Of a stretch of DNA of 64,000 bases, positions 1 to 7,149 are shown piece by piece. Source of the stretch: an uncultured Actinomycetes bacterium (GTDB lineage: Bacteria; Actinomycetota; Acidimicrobiia; Acidimicrobiales; RAAP-2). Positions within the stretch are counted from its first letter, which is position 1; each line of letters begins with the position of its first letter. Position numbers and translations under genes: made by a program. Location of the stretch: the NCBI GenBank assembly GCA_903830655.1, contig CAIKUQ010000068.1:1-64000 (forward strand), read 5' to 3'. A model generated the notes under the pieces. The model saw only the letters and a list, made by a program, of their open reading frames with translations, did not search any database and was not told where the DNA came from.

Positions 1-405
1 GGTTTGACCGCGGGAACCGCGTACTACGTGACCGTGATCGCCGTGGGTAATGGCACCACGACTTCCAACTCGGCGTCCTCACCGACCACAACGGTGACTA
101 CGCGATCGGCTGGAACCCCCGTGGTGACACCTGGAGCACCACGAGTGGTAGCGGTAGGTACGACGGGCATCACGGTGACCCCAGTAGCCACCACGGGCGC
201 TACGGGCTACATCATCAACGTGTATACCTCGAGTACGGCGACGGGCACTCCAGCCTTCACCTTCACGGAAACGGGTGCGCCCGTAGCTCACAGCTTCACC
301 GGAATGGCTGCGAGCACTAGTTACTACGTGACCGTGACTGCGGTGGGCAACGGAACCACGACCACTAACTCGGCGGCGTCACCGATTGTCGCTATTGTTT
401 CGTAG
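1..405 (+). CDS. C-terminal part of a repeat protein with fibronectin-III-like domains (5' end outside window)
   Basis: The reading frame is open from the first base, so the gene begins upstream; the stop is TAG at 403-405. The visible ~134 residues are Thr/Ser/Ala/Val/Gly-rich beta-strand-like sequence. A ~100-residue unit ends in YYVTV.AVGNGTTT.NSA.SP and occurs one and a half times. The alternating Y-x-V-x-V strand is typical of fibronectin type III or related Ig-like extracellular modules, so the protein is probably secreted or surface-displayed (inference). The C terminus simply ends after the last module (..SPIVAIVS), with no membrane helix, LPXTG motif or basic tail. Partner and function cannot be told. 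Confidence 0.7.
   Translation, partial: GLTAGTAYYVTVIAVGNGTTTSNSASSPTTTVTTRSAGTPVVTPGAPRVVAVGTTGITVTPVATTGATGYIINVYTSSTATGTPAFTFTETGAPVAHSFTGMAASTSYYVTVTAVGNGTTTTNSAASPIVAIVS
22..384 (+). repeat. Tandem 300-bp coding repeat (two copies of the conserved block)
   Basis: The block at 22-84 recurs at 322-384 with high nucleotide identity, and both begin TACTACGTGACCGTGA. The period is exactly 300 bp (100 codons). This indicates duplication of the beta-domain unit in the surface protein gene, with more copies probably upstream of the window. Confidence 0.75.
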
Positions 406-431
406 CAAGCGGTCAAAAGAGTCAATGACCT

Positions 432-474
432 CTGGGAGGGCTGTGATCGCCTTGGCGTATCGCAGCCCTCCCAG
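432..474 (+). terminator. Strong hairpin after the repeat-protein gene
   Basis: A 16-bp stem (CTGGGAGGGCTGTGAT with ATCGCAGCCCTCCCAG, one G-U pair) closes an 11-base loop, starting 27 bases after the stop at 405. No T run follows on either strand, so it would be an actinobacterial-type terminator without a U tail. It could also be an mRNA-protecting structure. Confidence 0.55.
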
Positions 475-489
475 GAAAGAGGTGAGCCT

Positions 490-549
490 ATGTGCCTACT
501 AGCTGTACTACACGTCTCACCAACCTCCGCAGTTGGGGGGGTAGGGTGA
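490..549 (+). other. Possible 19-codon upstream ORF (leader peptide candidate)
   Basis: After AAAGAGGTG, a plausible ribosome-binding site, an ATG at 490 opens a 19-codon frame (MCLLAVLHV...). Its TGA stop (547-549) overlaps a GTG (546-548) in the frame of the TetR-like gene. The GTGA overlap suggests translational coupling. No peptide function is recognisable and chance cannot be excluded. Confidence 0.25.
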
Positions 550-1061
550 GCGGAAAGCTAAATCCCTCCGCTTTCTCAGAGGTTGTCGCCAATGAGATCT
601 TGAACGAGGGAATTTTCTCGTTGGATATACGCAAGACCGCGCACAGCCAGTCAGTGACTCTGCAATCTTTGTATTACTACTGGGACTCGCAAGATTTTGT
701 GAAAAGGGATGCGCTGTGCACGTACGTTCGTAAACAGTGCACACACGTCAAGAAGTTAATTGCCGATTGGCTCCATGGTTCGGGCAACGCGGAGCAAGGT
801 ACTAATCCTCCGCCAGACCTCCCGCCGCTGCCCAGTGAACTTGTAGTGAATTTTGGGAAGATAGTAGAAGCTCATCTGCTTCTACGCGGTACCAATGAAT
901 TTGAACTAACTAAGGATGAAATCTCTTCGTTGGCTGAGAACATCTTTGAAATGGGCGAATCGACAGTTCTCGGGCCAAATTTATTTACTCGGTTGCTCGA
1001 AGCGGTCTTCCAGCGCTGGTGCTTGGAGGCCTCAGCCTTTCCCGAATCCGAAAGCGGCTAA
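546..1061 (+). CDS. Divergent TetR/AcrR-like transcriptional regulator
   Basis: The product is ~172 residues from GTG 546, or 189 from the upstream GTG at 492. The N-terminal third has the layout of a TetR DNA-binding domain: a helix ending in ILNEGI, then a helix-turn-helix-like stretch, then SLYYYWDSQDFVKRDAL. The last matches the usual LYYHFGSKEELL segment that closes the domain. The rest (from about residue 60) is unlike known ligand domains and contains a Pro-rich linker. GTG 546 is preferred because it overlaps the stop of a small upstream ORF (GTGA) that has a good ribosome-binding site. Assignment by fold pattern only; the target is unknown. Confidence 0.45.
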   Translation: MSGKLNPSAFSEVVANEILNEGIFSLDIRKTAHSQSVTLQSLYYYWDSQDFVKRDALCTYVRKQCTHVKKLIADWLHGSGNAEQGTNPPPDLPPLPSELVVNFGKIVEAHLLLRGTNEFELTKDEISSLAENIFEMGESTVLGPNLFTRLLEAVFQRWCLEASAFPESESG

Positions 1062-1326
1062 TCGACAGGATGAACTAGTTGGCACGAGCAGAGTGACCTA
1101 ATCCTGGTCGTGGGCAACGCCAATCAGAGGGTTGTGGTACTGCCGTAGAGGCTCACGCCCCGTGAAGGACGGTTGAGGCTAGGGCGAGTATGCCCCATCA
1201 GCCCGCAGTCAACTTGGTAGCGCCTATCCAAGAAGCATTCAATTTCTTGGTGATGAGCCCTTGTAGGGTAGATATTCATGACTGAAATGGCACGATGCGT
1301 AGTTCGAAGTTGACGGATTATCTCCA
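1062..1326. other. Intergenic stretch with a short hairpin
   Basis: These 265 bases between the TetR-like gene and rsgA hold no convincing gene. A 7-bp inverted repeat (CCAAGAA 1228-1234, TTCTTGG 1244-1250) could form a small hairpin. A minus-strand open frame here (about 1124-1387) has no ribosome-binding site and resembles nothing I know. Confidence 0.4.
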
Positions 1327-2273
1327 GTGACGAATCAGACTCTAGCCAGCTTGGGCCTGCACCCTGATGAGGAATTGATACCGCCATCAGGGAGTTTGAC
1401 GGGTCGACTGGTCATCATGCATTCTGATGAGGCTGATGCGATCTGGGTTGGCGAGCAGGGCGAGGAGTGTTCGGGGCGTTTACGCCTGGCTCGGACGTTG
1501 GCTCTAAAACCAGTGGCCGGTGATTGGATTGCCCTCAAGGGTGAACGCGTCACCAAGGTCTTCCCTCGACGCAATGAACTGCGTCGCACTCAGACCCACG
1601 GTCGACCGGCGCAAGTCCTGGCCGCCAACGTCGATGTCGTCTTCGTGGTGGTGCCCCTGCACTCAGAACTGCATCAACGCATGGTCGAGGGGCTACTCGC
1701 AATGGCCGTCGAGGCGGGTGTCGAACCCGTTTTGGTGATTACCAAGATTGACGAGGGCGATGATGAGAATGCTCTCGCCTCGCTACAGGCCCGCATGGTG
1801 GATCTCATTGGCAACGTGAGGCAAGTGACCACCTCCGCCCACACGGGTGCGGGGATTGAGGATCTCCGTGAACTCCTCGGCGCGGGCGTCACGGGAGTCT
1901 TGCTCGGCGCCTCGGGGGCTGGCAAGACCTCGCTGCTGAACGCCCTGGAAGGCTCTAAAGAGCTCACCAAGGCGCTCTCACGCACCGGTGAGGGCCGCCA
2001 CGCCACCAGTACGCGAAAGCTCTACCGACTCTCTAGTGGGGGGTAATCCTCGATATCCCCGGGATCCGATTCTCCAAGGCGGTCGCCGACGGCGCGGGCG
2101 TCGCCCCAGACTTCAGCGATATTGAAGAGCTGGCCCTCTCGTGCGAGTTCACTAACTGTGGCCACGGTACCGATCGTGGCTGTGCGGTGACGGCCGCGGT
2201 CGCGGGCGGTACGGTAAGTCCAGAACGTCTCGCCCTGTGGCGACAACTGGGCTCAAGTGGTCCGTCCTATTAA
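1327..2273 (+). pseudogene. rsgA: Ribosome small-subunit GTPase RsgA, interrupted by a frameshift
   Basis: RsgA is a circularly permuted GTPase that acts in 30S maturation and releases RbfA. From GTG 1327 one sees an OB-fold N-terminal part, then the G motifs in permuted order: TKID (G4), TSAHTGAG (G5) and the P-loop GASGAGKTSLL (G1). At 2038-2043 the frame runs through six G and stops at TAA 2044-2046, giving 239 residues. One extra base in the G run restores a frame of 76 more codons to TAA 2271-2273. That frame carries the G3-like LDIPG and the family's zinc-binding CEFTNCGHGTDRGC. The gene is therefore full length apart from a one-base deletion in a homopolymer. The cause may be a true null allele, slippage or a sequencing error. 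RsgA is usually dispensable. Confidence 0.85.
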
Positions 2274-2288
2274 GGTTAAAGGGGCTGA

Positions 2289-2361
<73 letters not shown>

Positions 2362-2397
2362 CGAAGTTCCAGCACTACCAATAATTAAAGGAGCACT

Positions 2398-4368
2398 ATG
2401 AGCACTTCGCACCTTCCATCTGGAATTAGTAAAGACTATTTCAGCCAATCGCTATCGCCGGCCCAAGACCTTTTTGGATTCGCCAACGAAGGTTGGATTA
2501 TTGCTAAGCCAATCCCCGAGGACAAGGCTCGTTTCAGCGCTTTCGACGAGCTCAACGACGCAGCCGAAGTTGCGGTGCGACAGATCATTGAAGAGTTTCA
2601 GTCCGCTCCCGGTGGTTCGAGTGAACGCAAGGTGGGTGACCTCTATGCCTCTTTTATGGACACTGAACGAGTGAGCGCACTGGGCGCCTCGCCGCTCGCA
2701 CCATGGCTAGCTAAAGTCCGCGCCATTAAATCAAAATCAGAGCTCATCACGTTGATTGGAGAATTCGAGAGTCAAGGCCTCGGAGGCTTCGTAGGACTGT
2801 ACGTCGACAATGACCGTGAGAATACAGAAATCTATCGACTCTTCGTTGAACAAGGCGGGCTTTCTCTGCCTGATGAGAGTTACTACCGCGAAGCTCAGTT
2901 CGCTCCCATTCTTGAAGCGTTTACCAAGCACGTCGCCACCATGCTTAACCTCGGAAAGATTGACGATGCCCAGAGCAAGGCCAAGTCCATCTTGGAACTG
3001 GAAACTCAAATTGCCTCGGGCCACTGGGACAATGTCGCTTCACGCGAGGCGACCAAGACGTACAACCAAAAAAGTTGGTCAGAATTCACCGAGATGTGGG
3101 GCTCCAATGGCGCGCTACTAGACCTCTGGCGCGAGGCCAGTCAAGTACCAGCGGCACTCGTCAAACAACTCGTCGTTCGCCAGCCAAGCTTTATCGAACA
3201 CTTCGGAAAGCTCGTTGAGAGCGTTGATTTGGCTCTCTGGCAGAGCTGGCTCGAGTGGAAGGTTGTCACTTCGTTCGCGCCCTACCTGAGTGACGAATTT
3301 GTCGATGCGAATTTCGACTTCTACGGGCGCACGTTGAGTGGCGTTCCCTCAATTCGTGATCGCTGGAAGCGGGCTATCTCATTTACCGAAGGGGTCATGG
3401 GCGAGCAGATTGGCAAGGCCTACGTCGAGCGGTTCTACCCGGCTGAAACCAAGGCCAAGATGGACGAACTAGTGAAGATGCTGGTAGCGGCCTATCGAGT
3501 GAGTATTAATAATCTCGACTGGATGTCCGCTGAAACTCGTGAGCGGGCTTTAGAGAAACTTGAAGCGTTTACCCCGAAGATTGGCCACCCGGACAAGTGG
3601 CGCAACTATGAAGCGCTTCACGTGTCAGCCGAAGACTTGATTGGCAATGTGCTCGCAAGTAACAAGTTCGAATTGGCTTATCAATTAAACAAACTCGCCG
3701 GTCCCGTTGACCGTGGTGAGTGGCACATGACTCCACAGACAATCAATGCCTATTACAACCCGGGCATGAATGAAATAGTCTTCCCGGCGGCAATCCTGCA
3801 GGCTCCTTACTTTGATCCCAACCGTGAAGCGGCAGCAAACTACGGGGCAATCGGGGGAGTCATCGGCCACGAGATTGGCCATGGTTTTGACGACCAGGGC
3901 TCTCGCTACGACGGACAGGGTCGACTGAAGGACTGGTGGACCGAATCGGACCGGGTGGCCTTCGAAGAGCGAACCTCAGTGCTTATTGAACAGTTCGATT
4001 CCTTAAGCCCCCGCGAATGCCCAGGCCTATTCGTCAACGGTGCACTCACCATTGGCGAGAACATTGGTGACCTCGGCGGATTGAGCATTGCGTGGAAGGC
4101 GTATCTTTTATCTCTCGATGGCCAAGAACCACCAGTTATTGATGGGCTAACGGGCGCCGAGCGCTTCGTGTTGTCGTGGGCTCAGATTTGGAAGCACCAG
4201 TCCCGACCAGCTGAAGCTGAGCGCCTCTTAGCGATTGACCCCCACTCACCGCCAGAATTCCGGGTGAATCAGATCGTGAAGAACATTGAAGTCTTCTACG
4301 AAGCCTTTGAAGTAAACGAAGGGGATCCCATGTGGATGTCCCCGAAGGACCGCGTCAGTATCTGGTAG
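2398..4368 (+). CDS. M13 family zinc metallopeptidase (PepO/neprilysin-like)
   Basis: This is a 656-residue M13 endopeptidase that cleaves oligopeptides. The M13 signature is complete: NAYY at residues 450-453, the zinc site HEIGH at 491-495 followed by GFDDQG, and GENIGDLGG at 553 with the third zinc ligand Glu554. The length matches bacterial PepO proteins. There is no signal peptide or N-terminal anchor (MSTSHLPSGISKDYF...), unlike animal neprilysins, so it is probably cytoplasmic. AAGGAG lies just before ATG 2398. It follows tRNA-Met and converges with the wall-protein gene with no spacer: its TAG ends at 4368 and the opposing stop begins at 4369. Confidence 0.93.
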   Translation: MSTSHLPSGISKDYFSQSLSPAQDLFGFANEGWIIAKPIPEDKARFSAFDELNDAAEVAVRQIIEEFQSAPGGSSERKVGDLYASFMDTERVSALGASPLAPWLAKVRAIKSKSELITLIGEFESQGLGGFVGLYVDNDRENTEIYRLFVEQGGLSLPDESYYREAQFAPILEAFTKHVATMLNLGKIDDAQSKAKSILELETQIASGHWDNVASREATKTYNQKSWSEFTEMWGSNGALLDLWREASQVPAALVKQLVVRQPSFIEHFGKLVESVDLALWQSWLEWKVVTSFAPYLSDEFVDANFDFYGRTLSGVPSIRDRWKRAISFTEGVMGEQIGKAYVERFYPAETKAKMDELVKMLVAAYRVSINNLDWMSAETRERALEKLEAFTPKIGHPDKWRNYEALHVSAEDLIGNVLASNKFELAYQLNKLAGPVDRGEWHMTPQTINAYYNPGMNEIVFPAAILQAPYFDPNREAAANYGAIGGVIGHEIGHGFDDQGSRYDGQGRLKDWWTESDRVAFEERTSVLIEQFDSLSPRECPGLFVNGALTIGENIGDLGGLSIAWKAYLLSLDGQEPPVIDGLTGAERFVLSWAQIWKHQSRPAEAERLLAIDPHSPPEFRVNQIVKNIEVFYEAFEVNEGDPMWMSPKDRVSIW

Positions 4369-5124
4369 TTAGTTGGTGCGACGGCGACGCATGTGCGTCG
4401 CCAGCATCAACGACATACCAAAAGCGACCAGCCACATAGCAGTACCGAGGGCAATGTCGGTTTTAAGCCCCGTGTGCGCTAACTGCGAAGTCGTTGTGGT
4501 GACCGGTGCACTGGTCGTAGTGGTGGCCGTGGCCCCAGTAGTGGTTGAGTGATTCGTCGTGGTGGTGGTACCACGCGCATTAGCCAACGTTTCGCCAGCG
4601 GACAAAGTCGTTGAAGAGCAATTGTTCATGCCGTTGAGAATGGTGGCGGTGGGGTGGAAGTACGCTACCGGCCAACTCTTAGCATCGCCGATCAGATAAC
4701 CCTGCCGCGTCGAAATCACGGTGCGAAAGTTACCGTCGCCGTTATAGAAGTAGAAGCCGAGGCCAACCGCGAGAAAAACACCGGTGGAGTCAATGACGCG
4801 TTTGATAGTGCCATTTTGCTTGTAAAGATTTAGTCCCCAGTTATTACCCGATAGGGGAACAAAGGCAAAATAATCGCTGCCGCTTACCTCACTTGAGGTA
4901 AGGGTTCGGTGCAGATGATCAGCGAAGGGGTGCTGAAAGTCACTGGCGAAAAGTTGGGTCGAGGTGAGGTGGGATATGCCCCCAAATACTTGGTTGGCGC
5001 TAAAACGGCAGTTGGTCAGGTTCGTGGTCGAAGCAGCGCGGGGCTGGGTGGCGAGGACGGGAGCAGAGGTGGCCAACACGGTCACTACTGTGGCGACGAC
5101 TGAAGCGATGATTCTGCGGCGCAC
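4369..5124 (-). CDS. Sortase-anchored-type secreted protein with LAHTG wall signal
   Basis: The 251-residue product has an N-terminal signal peptide (MRRR, hydrophobic core, cut after about residue 25) and a ~140-residue globular region with two Cys. A Thr/Ser-rich spacer (TTTTT, TTTGATATTTT) follows, then LAHTG, a hydrophobic helix and the basic tail RRRR. This is the standard layout of a sortase substrate, with Pro of LPXTG replaced by Ala. The globular part has repeated aromatic/Gly strands (GLGFYFYNGDGNF) that hint at a beta domain; I do not recognise its family. It starts at GTG 5122-5124 after AAAGGAG. It lies 55 bases downstream of the NYN pair on the same strand, so possibly co-transcribed. 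No sortase is in the window. Confidence 0.75.
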   Translation of the reverse strand: MRRRIIASVVATVVTVLATSAPVLATQPRAASTTNLTNCRFSANQVFGGISHLTSTQLFASDFQHPFADHLHRTLTSSEVSGSDYFAFVPLSGNNWGLNLYKQNGTIKRVIDSTGVFLAVGLGFYFYNGDGNFRTVISTRQGYLIGDAKSWPVAYFHPTATILNGMNNCSSTTLSAGETLANARGTTTTTNHSTTTGATATTTTSAPVTTTTSQLAHTGLKTDIALGTAMWLVAFGMSLMLATHMRRRRTN

Positions 5125-5179
5125 GGGCGCTCCTTTACTTCACCCAAGGCTACTCAAGGAGTATTGCCAAACAGTGGAT

Positions 5180-5524
5180 TTACGGGGCTTCGACCACTTC
5201 GGGAACATTGAGAACTGAACAGTACTTAACCAGTGTTTTCAGGCTTTTGGCTTTGATTGAGAGAATGGCGGAATCGTCGTTGAACTCATCGAATAAGACG
5301 TAGACCTCAGTCTTGGGGTAATAGCGAAGCGTTGTGGTGCGACTACGGGTGTCAACCGAGGTAGCCACGACTTTAAACTTCCCGGTAAGGCGCAGGAGAT
5401 CACCACGGGCATCATCACCGCGGCTGTAGCGGTGCGACCAGTTATGGGTACCGGCGCCTCGGTTAAAGGCACGGATGATCTTGGCGTAGCTCGCGACCAC
5501 TGGATTTTGCAACTCCTTGGCCAT
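5180..5524 (-). CDS. Unknown small protein, translationally coupled to NYN RNase gene
   Basis: A 114-residue basic protein without signal peptide or membrane helix. The N-terminal half is helical (KELQNPVVASYAKIIRAF) and the C-terminal half looks like beta strands rich in R/T/Y/V (RTTTLRYYPKTEVYVLFDEF). Its ATG (5522-5524) overlaps the TGA stop of the upstream NYN gene in an ATGA arrangement, so the two are almost certainly made together. I do not recognise the family. A role as partner or inhibitor of the nuclease is inference from coupling only. Confidence 0.65.
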   Translation of the reverse strand: MAKELQNPVVASYAKIIRAFNRGAGTHNWSHRYSRGDDARGDLLRLTGKFKVVATSVDTRSRTTTLRYYPKTEVYVLFDEFNDDSAILSIKAKSLKTLVKYCSVLNVPEVVEAP

Positions 5525-6021
5525 CAGGCGGCGCTCCCTCGGCTCCAGGCTTGGCGGTAGTTGTCAAGGGTCGCGTCATCAAATTCGGGAACAATCTTTA
5601 GGTGGCGCGCACAGTGCTGGAGGTCTCTCGAGAGAGCACTTTCACGAGACATCACCGTTACGTCGATACCTTCAAACTGCAGCTGGTCAACTATGTCGCA
5701 GAAGTAGTGGTCACCACTGCAAAGTAGGAGATGAGAAGAGTTGCGCACAATTGGGTCATTTAAGATTCGCTCACAAAGGGCGATCTCCGCACCATCGATA
5801 CCATGGCCTTCAATCCACCGGGCGTCAGCCCAGTCCCACAGCATGGGGTTGTTTCGAATCGCGGTTGGTCCAGAGGCCACGTAGAGCATGTGGGGTGCCG
5901 GCGAATTGAAATTCCATATCTGGTCTTTAATTGCGGCGTAGCGTTCGGATACGAATTGCGAACCACCGACCATATTTTCGATGTCGATGCACTTTACGGT
6001 TCGGTTGTATTTCGGTGCCAT
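5524..6021 (-). CDS. NYN-domain (PIN-like) ribonuclease
   Basis: The product is 165 residues from ATG 6019-6021, preceded by AAGGTAG; an in-frame codon 36 bases upstream is less likely. NYN hallmarks are present: CIDIENMVGG (first acidic residues) at the N terminus, then DGAEIALCERIL (second acidic site), then LLLCSGDHYFCDIVDQL (SGDxxF with the third and fourth acidic positions), then GIDVTVMS. NYN proteins are metal-dependent RNases related to PIN toxins and YacP. The fold spans the whole protein, with no accessory domain. It is coupled by ATGA to the next gene. RNA target and physiological role are unknown. Confidence 0.8.
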   Translation of the reverse strand: MAPKYNRTVKCIDIENMVGGSQFVSERYAAIKDQIWNFNSPAPHMLYVASGPTAIRNNPMLWDWADARWIEGHGIDGAEIALCERILNDPIVRNSSHLLLCSGDHYFCDIVDQLQFEGIDVTVMSRESALSRDLQHCARHLKIVPEFDDATLDNYRQAWSRGSAA

Positions 6022-6143
6022 AACTACCTTTCGAAGGACGAGCCAAAAGCATGGCAAAGGGGTGTTACATCCCCTAATTCACCGGTTTTCGGGCGGGGCG
6101 GAGGAGGGCCATTGCAGCGACTCCCATGGGAACTACTGAAGTT

Positions 6144-6157
6144 CGGTAAAATTACCG
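6144..6157 (+). promoter_or_regulatory. TetR operator palindrome overlapping a leaderless -10 box
   Basis: CGGTAA-AA-TTACCG is a perfect 6+6 inverted repeat. Inside it, TAAAAT (6147-6152) is followed by exactly six bases and the GTG start at 6159, the leaderless promoter layout seen repeatedly in this window. Repressor binding would block its own transcription. Autoregulation is inferred, not shown. Confidence 0.6.
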
Positions 6158-6158
6158 T

Positions 6159-6770
6159 GTGGCAAAACAAGGACGTTCAACCCCCGTGATGCAAGCAGTG
6201 CTCGAAGCTGTGGCGCTGCATCTGATGACCGCCGACGAGAATTTGATTCGAATCCCCGAAATCTGTGAAGAATCCGGAGTTAACTACGGCTCGGTCTACC
6301 ACCATTTCGGATCGCGTGAAGGCGTGATTGACGCGGCCTACATAAAGATGTTCAATGAGTTCATGGATGAAGATATTGCGTTTATTCGCGAAGCCGTGGA
6401 CTCAATTCAAAGTGGGGCTGACGTTATGGCCGCCTTTGCTCGGTTTGGAGAAACGGCCATCATGGGTCAAGAGCGTGCCGAGCGGCGCATGATTCGAGCC
6501 CGTATCGTGGCCGCCGCCGCGACCCGGCCGCAGTTAAAGGTTTCCATTGGTCTTTCCCAAAATCGCATCACTAATGAGCTCAGTGATTTGTTCGCCATTT
6601 TGCAAGAACGTGGGGTCATCAAAGATCACCTCCCGGCACGCACAATTGCGACTGTTGTTCAGGTGGTGCTGATTGGTCGAGTGCTCGACGATATTTCAAT
6701 CAACCCGTTGACCAATGACGAGTTCCGTGATGGCGCGACGTTCCTCTTTCTGTCGCTAGTAAACCTCTAG
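6159..6770 (+). CDS. TetR/AcrR family transcriptional regulator
   Basis: The 203-residue repressor has a TetR helix-turn-helix at about residues 28-62. The stretch IPEICEESGVNYGSVYHHF followed by GSREGVIDAAY closely fits the family pattern. The remainder is all-helical, as expected for the ligand-binding and dimerisation domain. The GTG start sits directly behind a palindromic operator. Downstream, with short gaps, lie genes for a small secreted protein and an MFS transporter, so it may control export of a ligand (inference). It is divergent from the NYN gene. Confidence 0.85.
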   Translation: MAKQGRSTPVMQAVLEAVALHLMTADENLIRIPEICEESGVNYGSVYHHFGSREGVIDAAYIKMFNEFMDEDIAFIREAVDSIQSGADVMAAFARFGETAIMGQERAERRMIRARIVAAAATRPQLKVSIGLSQNRITNELSDLFAILQERGVIKDHLPARTIATVVQVVLIGRVLDDISINPLTNDEFRDGATFLFLSLVNL

Positions 6771-6776
6771 GAACCC

Positions 6777-7139
6777 ATGCGAATATCTGGCAAAGTCGCC
6801 GTAGGCATCCTGGCCCTGGCCCTCGTGTTAACCCTGGTCGGTATTGGCGCAATCCTCGCGAACCCCAATACCCAAACGGACGCTCAAGCGGCCTGCACCC
6901 CGACGGGGCTCACGAAGAGTTGGTCTGGGGCCTTTCACGTCCTATCGGTTCAAAACTTCGGCTGCGAGGGCAACTGGGCCTATGTCTGGGCCACAATCGG
7001 AGATAGCCAGCACTCGGTTTCGGTCACCGAACTGGAAGAATGGCAGCCCCTGGGCTGGCTGATGGTAAATCGTCTGACTTACTGTTCGACCACGAATGTG
7101 CCAAAGAAGATTCGAACTTTGGCTTGCCATTCCAACTAA
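6777..7139 (+). CDS. Small secreted or membrane-anchored protein, unknown
   Basis: The 120-residue product has an N-terminal hydrophobic segment (about residues 7-28) that is a signal peptide or anchor. A ~90-residue exported part follows with four Cys (AACTPTG, FGCEGN, YCSTT, LACHS), which could form two disulphides. It is rich in Trp and aromatics (SWSGAFHVL, WAYVWATIG). I do not recognise the family. It starts six bases after the TetR stop and ends just before the MFS gene, suggesting one operon. Confidence 0.65.
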   Translation: MRISGKVAVGILALALVLTLVGIGAILANPNTQTDAQAACTPTGLTKSWSGAFHVLSVQNFGCEGNWAYVWATIGDSQHSVSVTELEEWQPLGWLMVNRLTYCSTTNVPKKIRTLACHSN

Positions 7140-7149
7140 AAAGAGTTCT

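Noticed and set aside
1124-1387. 87-codon minus-strand frame between the TetR-like gene and rsgA, considered as a transposase remnant
   Set aside because: No transposase motif, no terminal repeats or target duplication, no ribosome-binding site, and it runs into rsgA.
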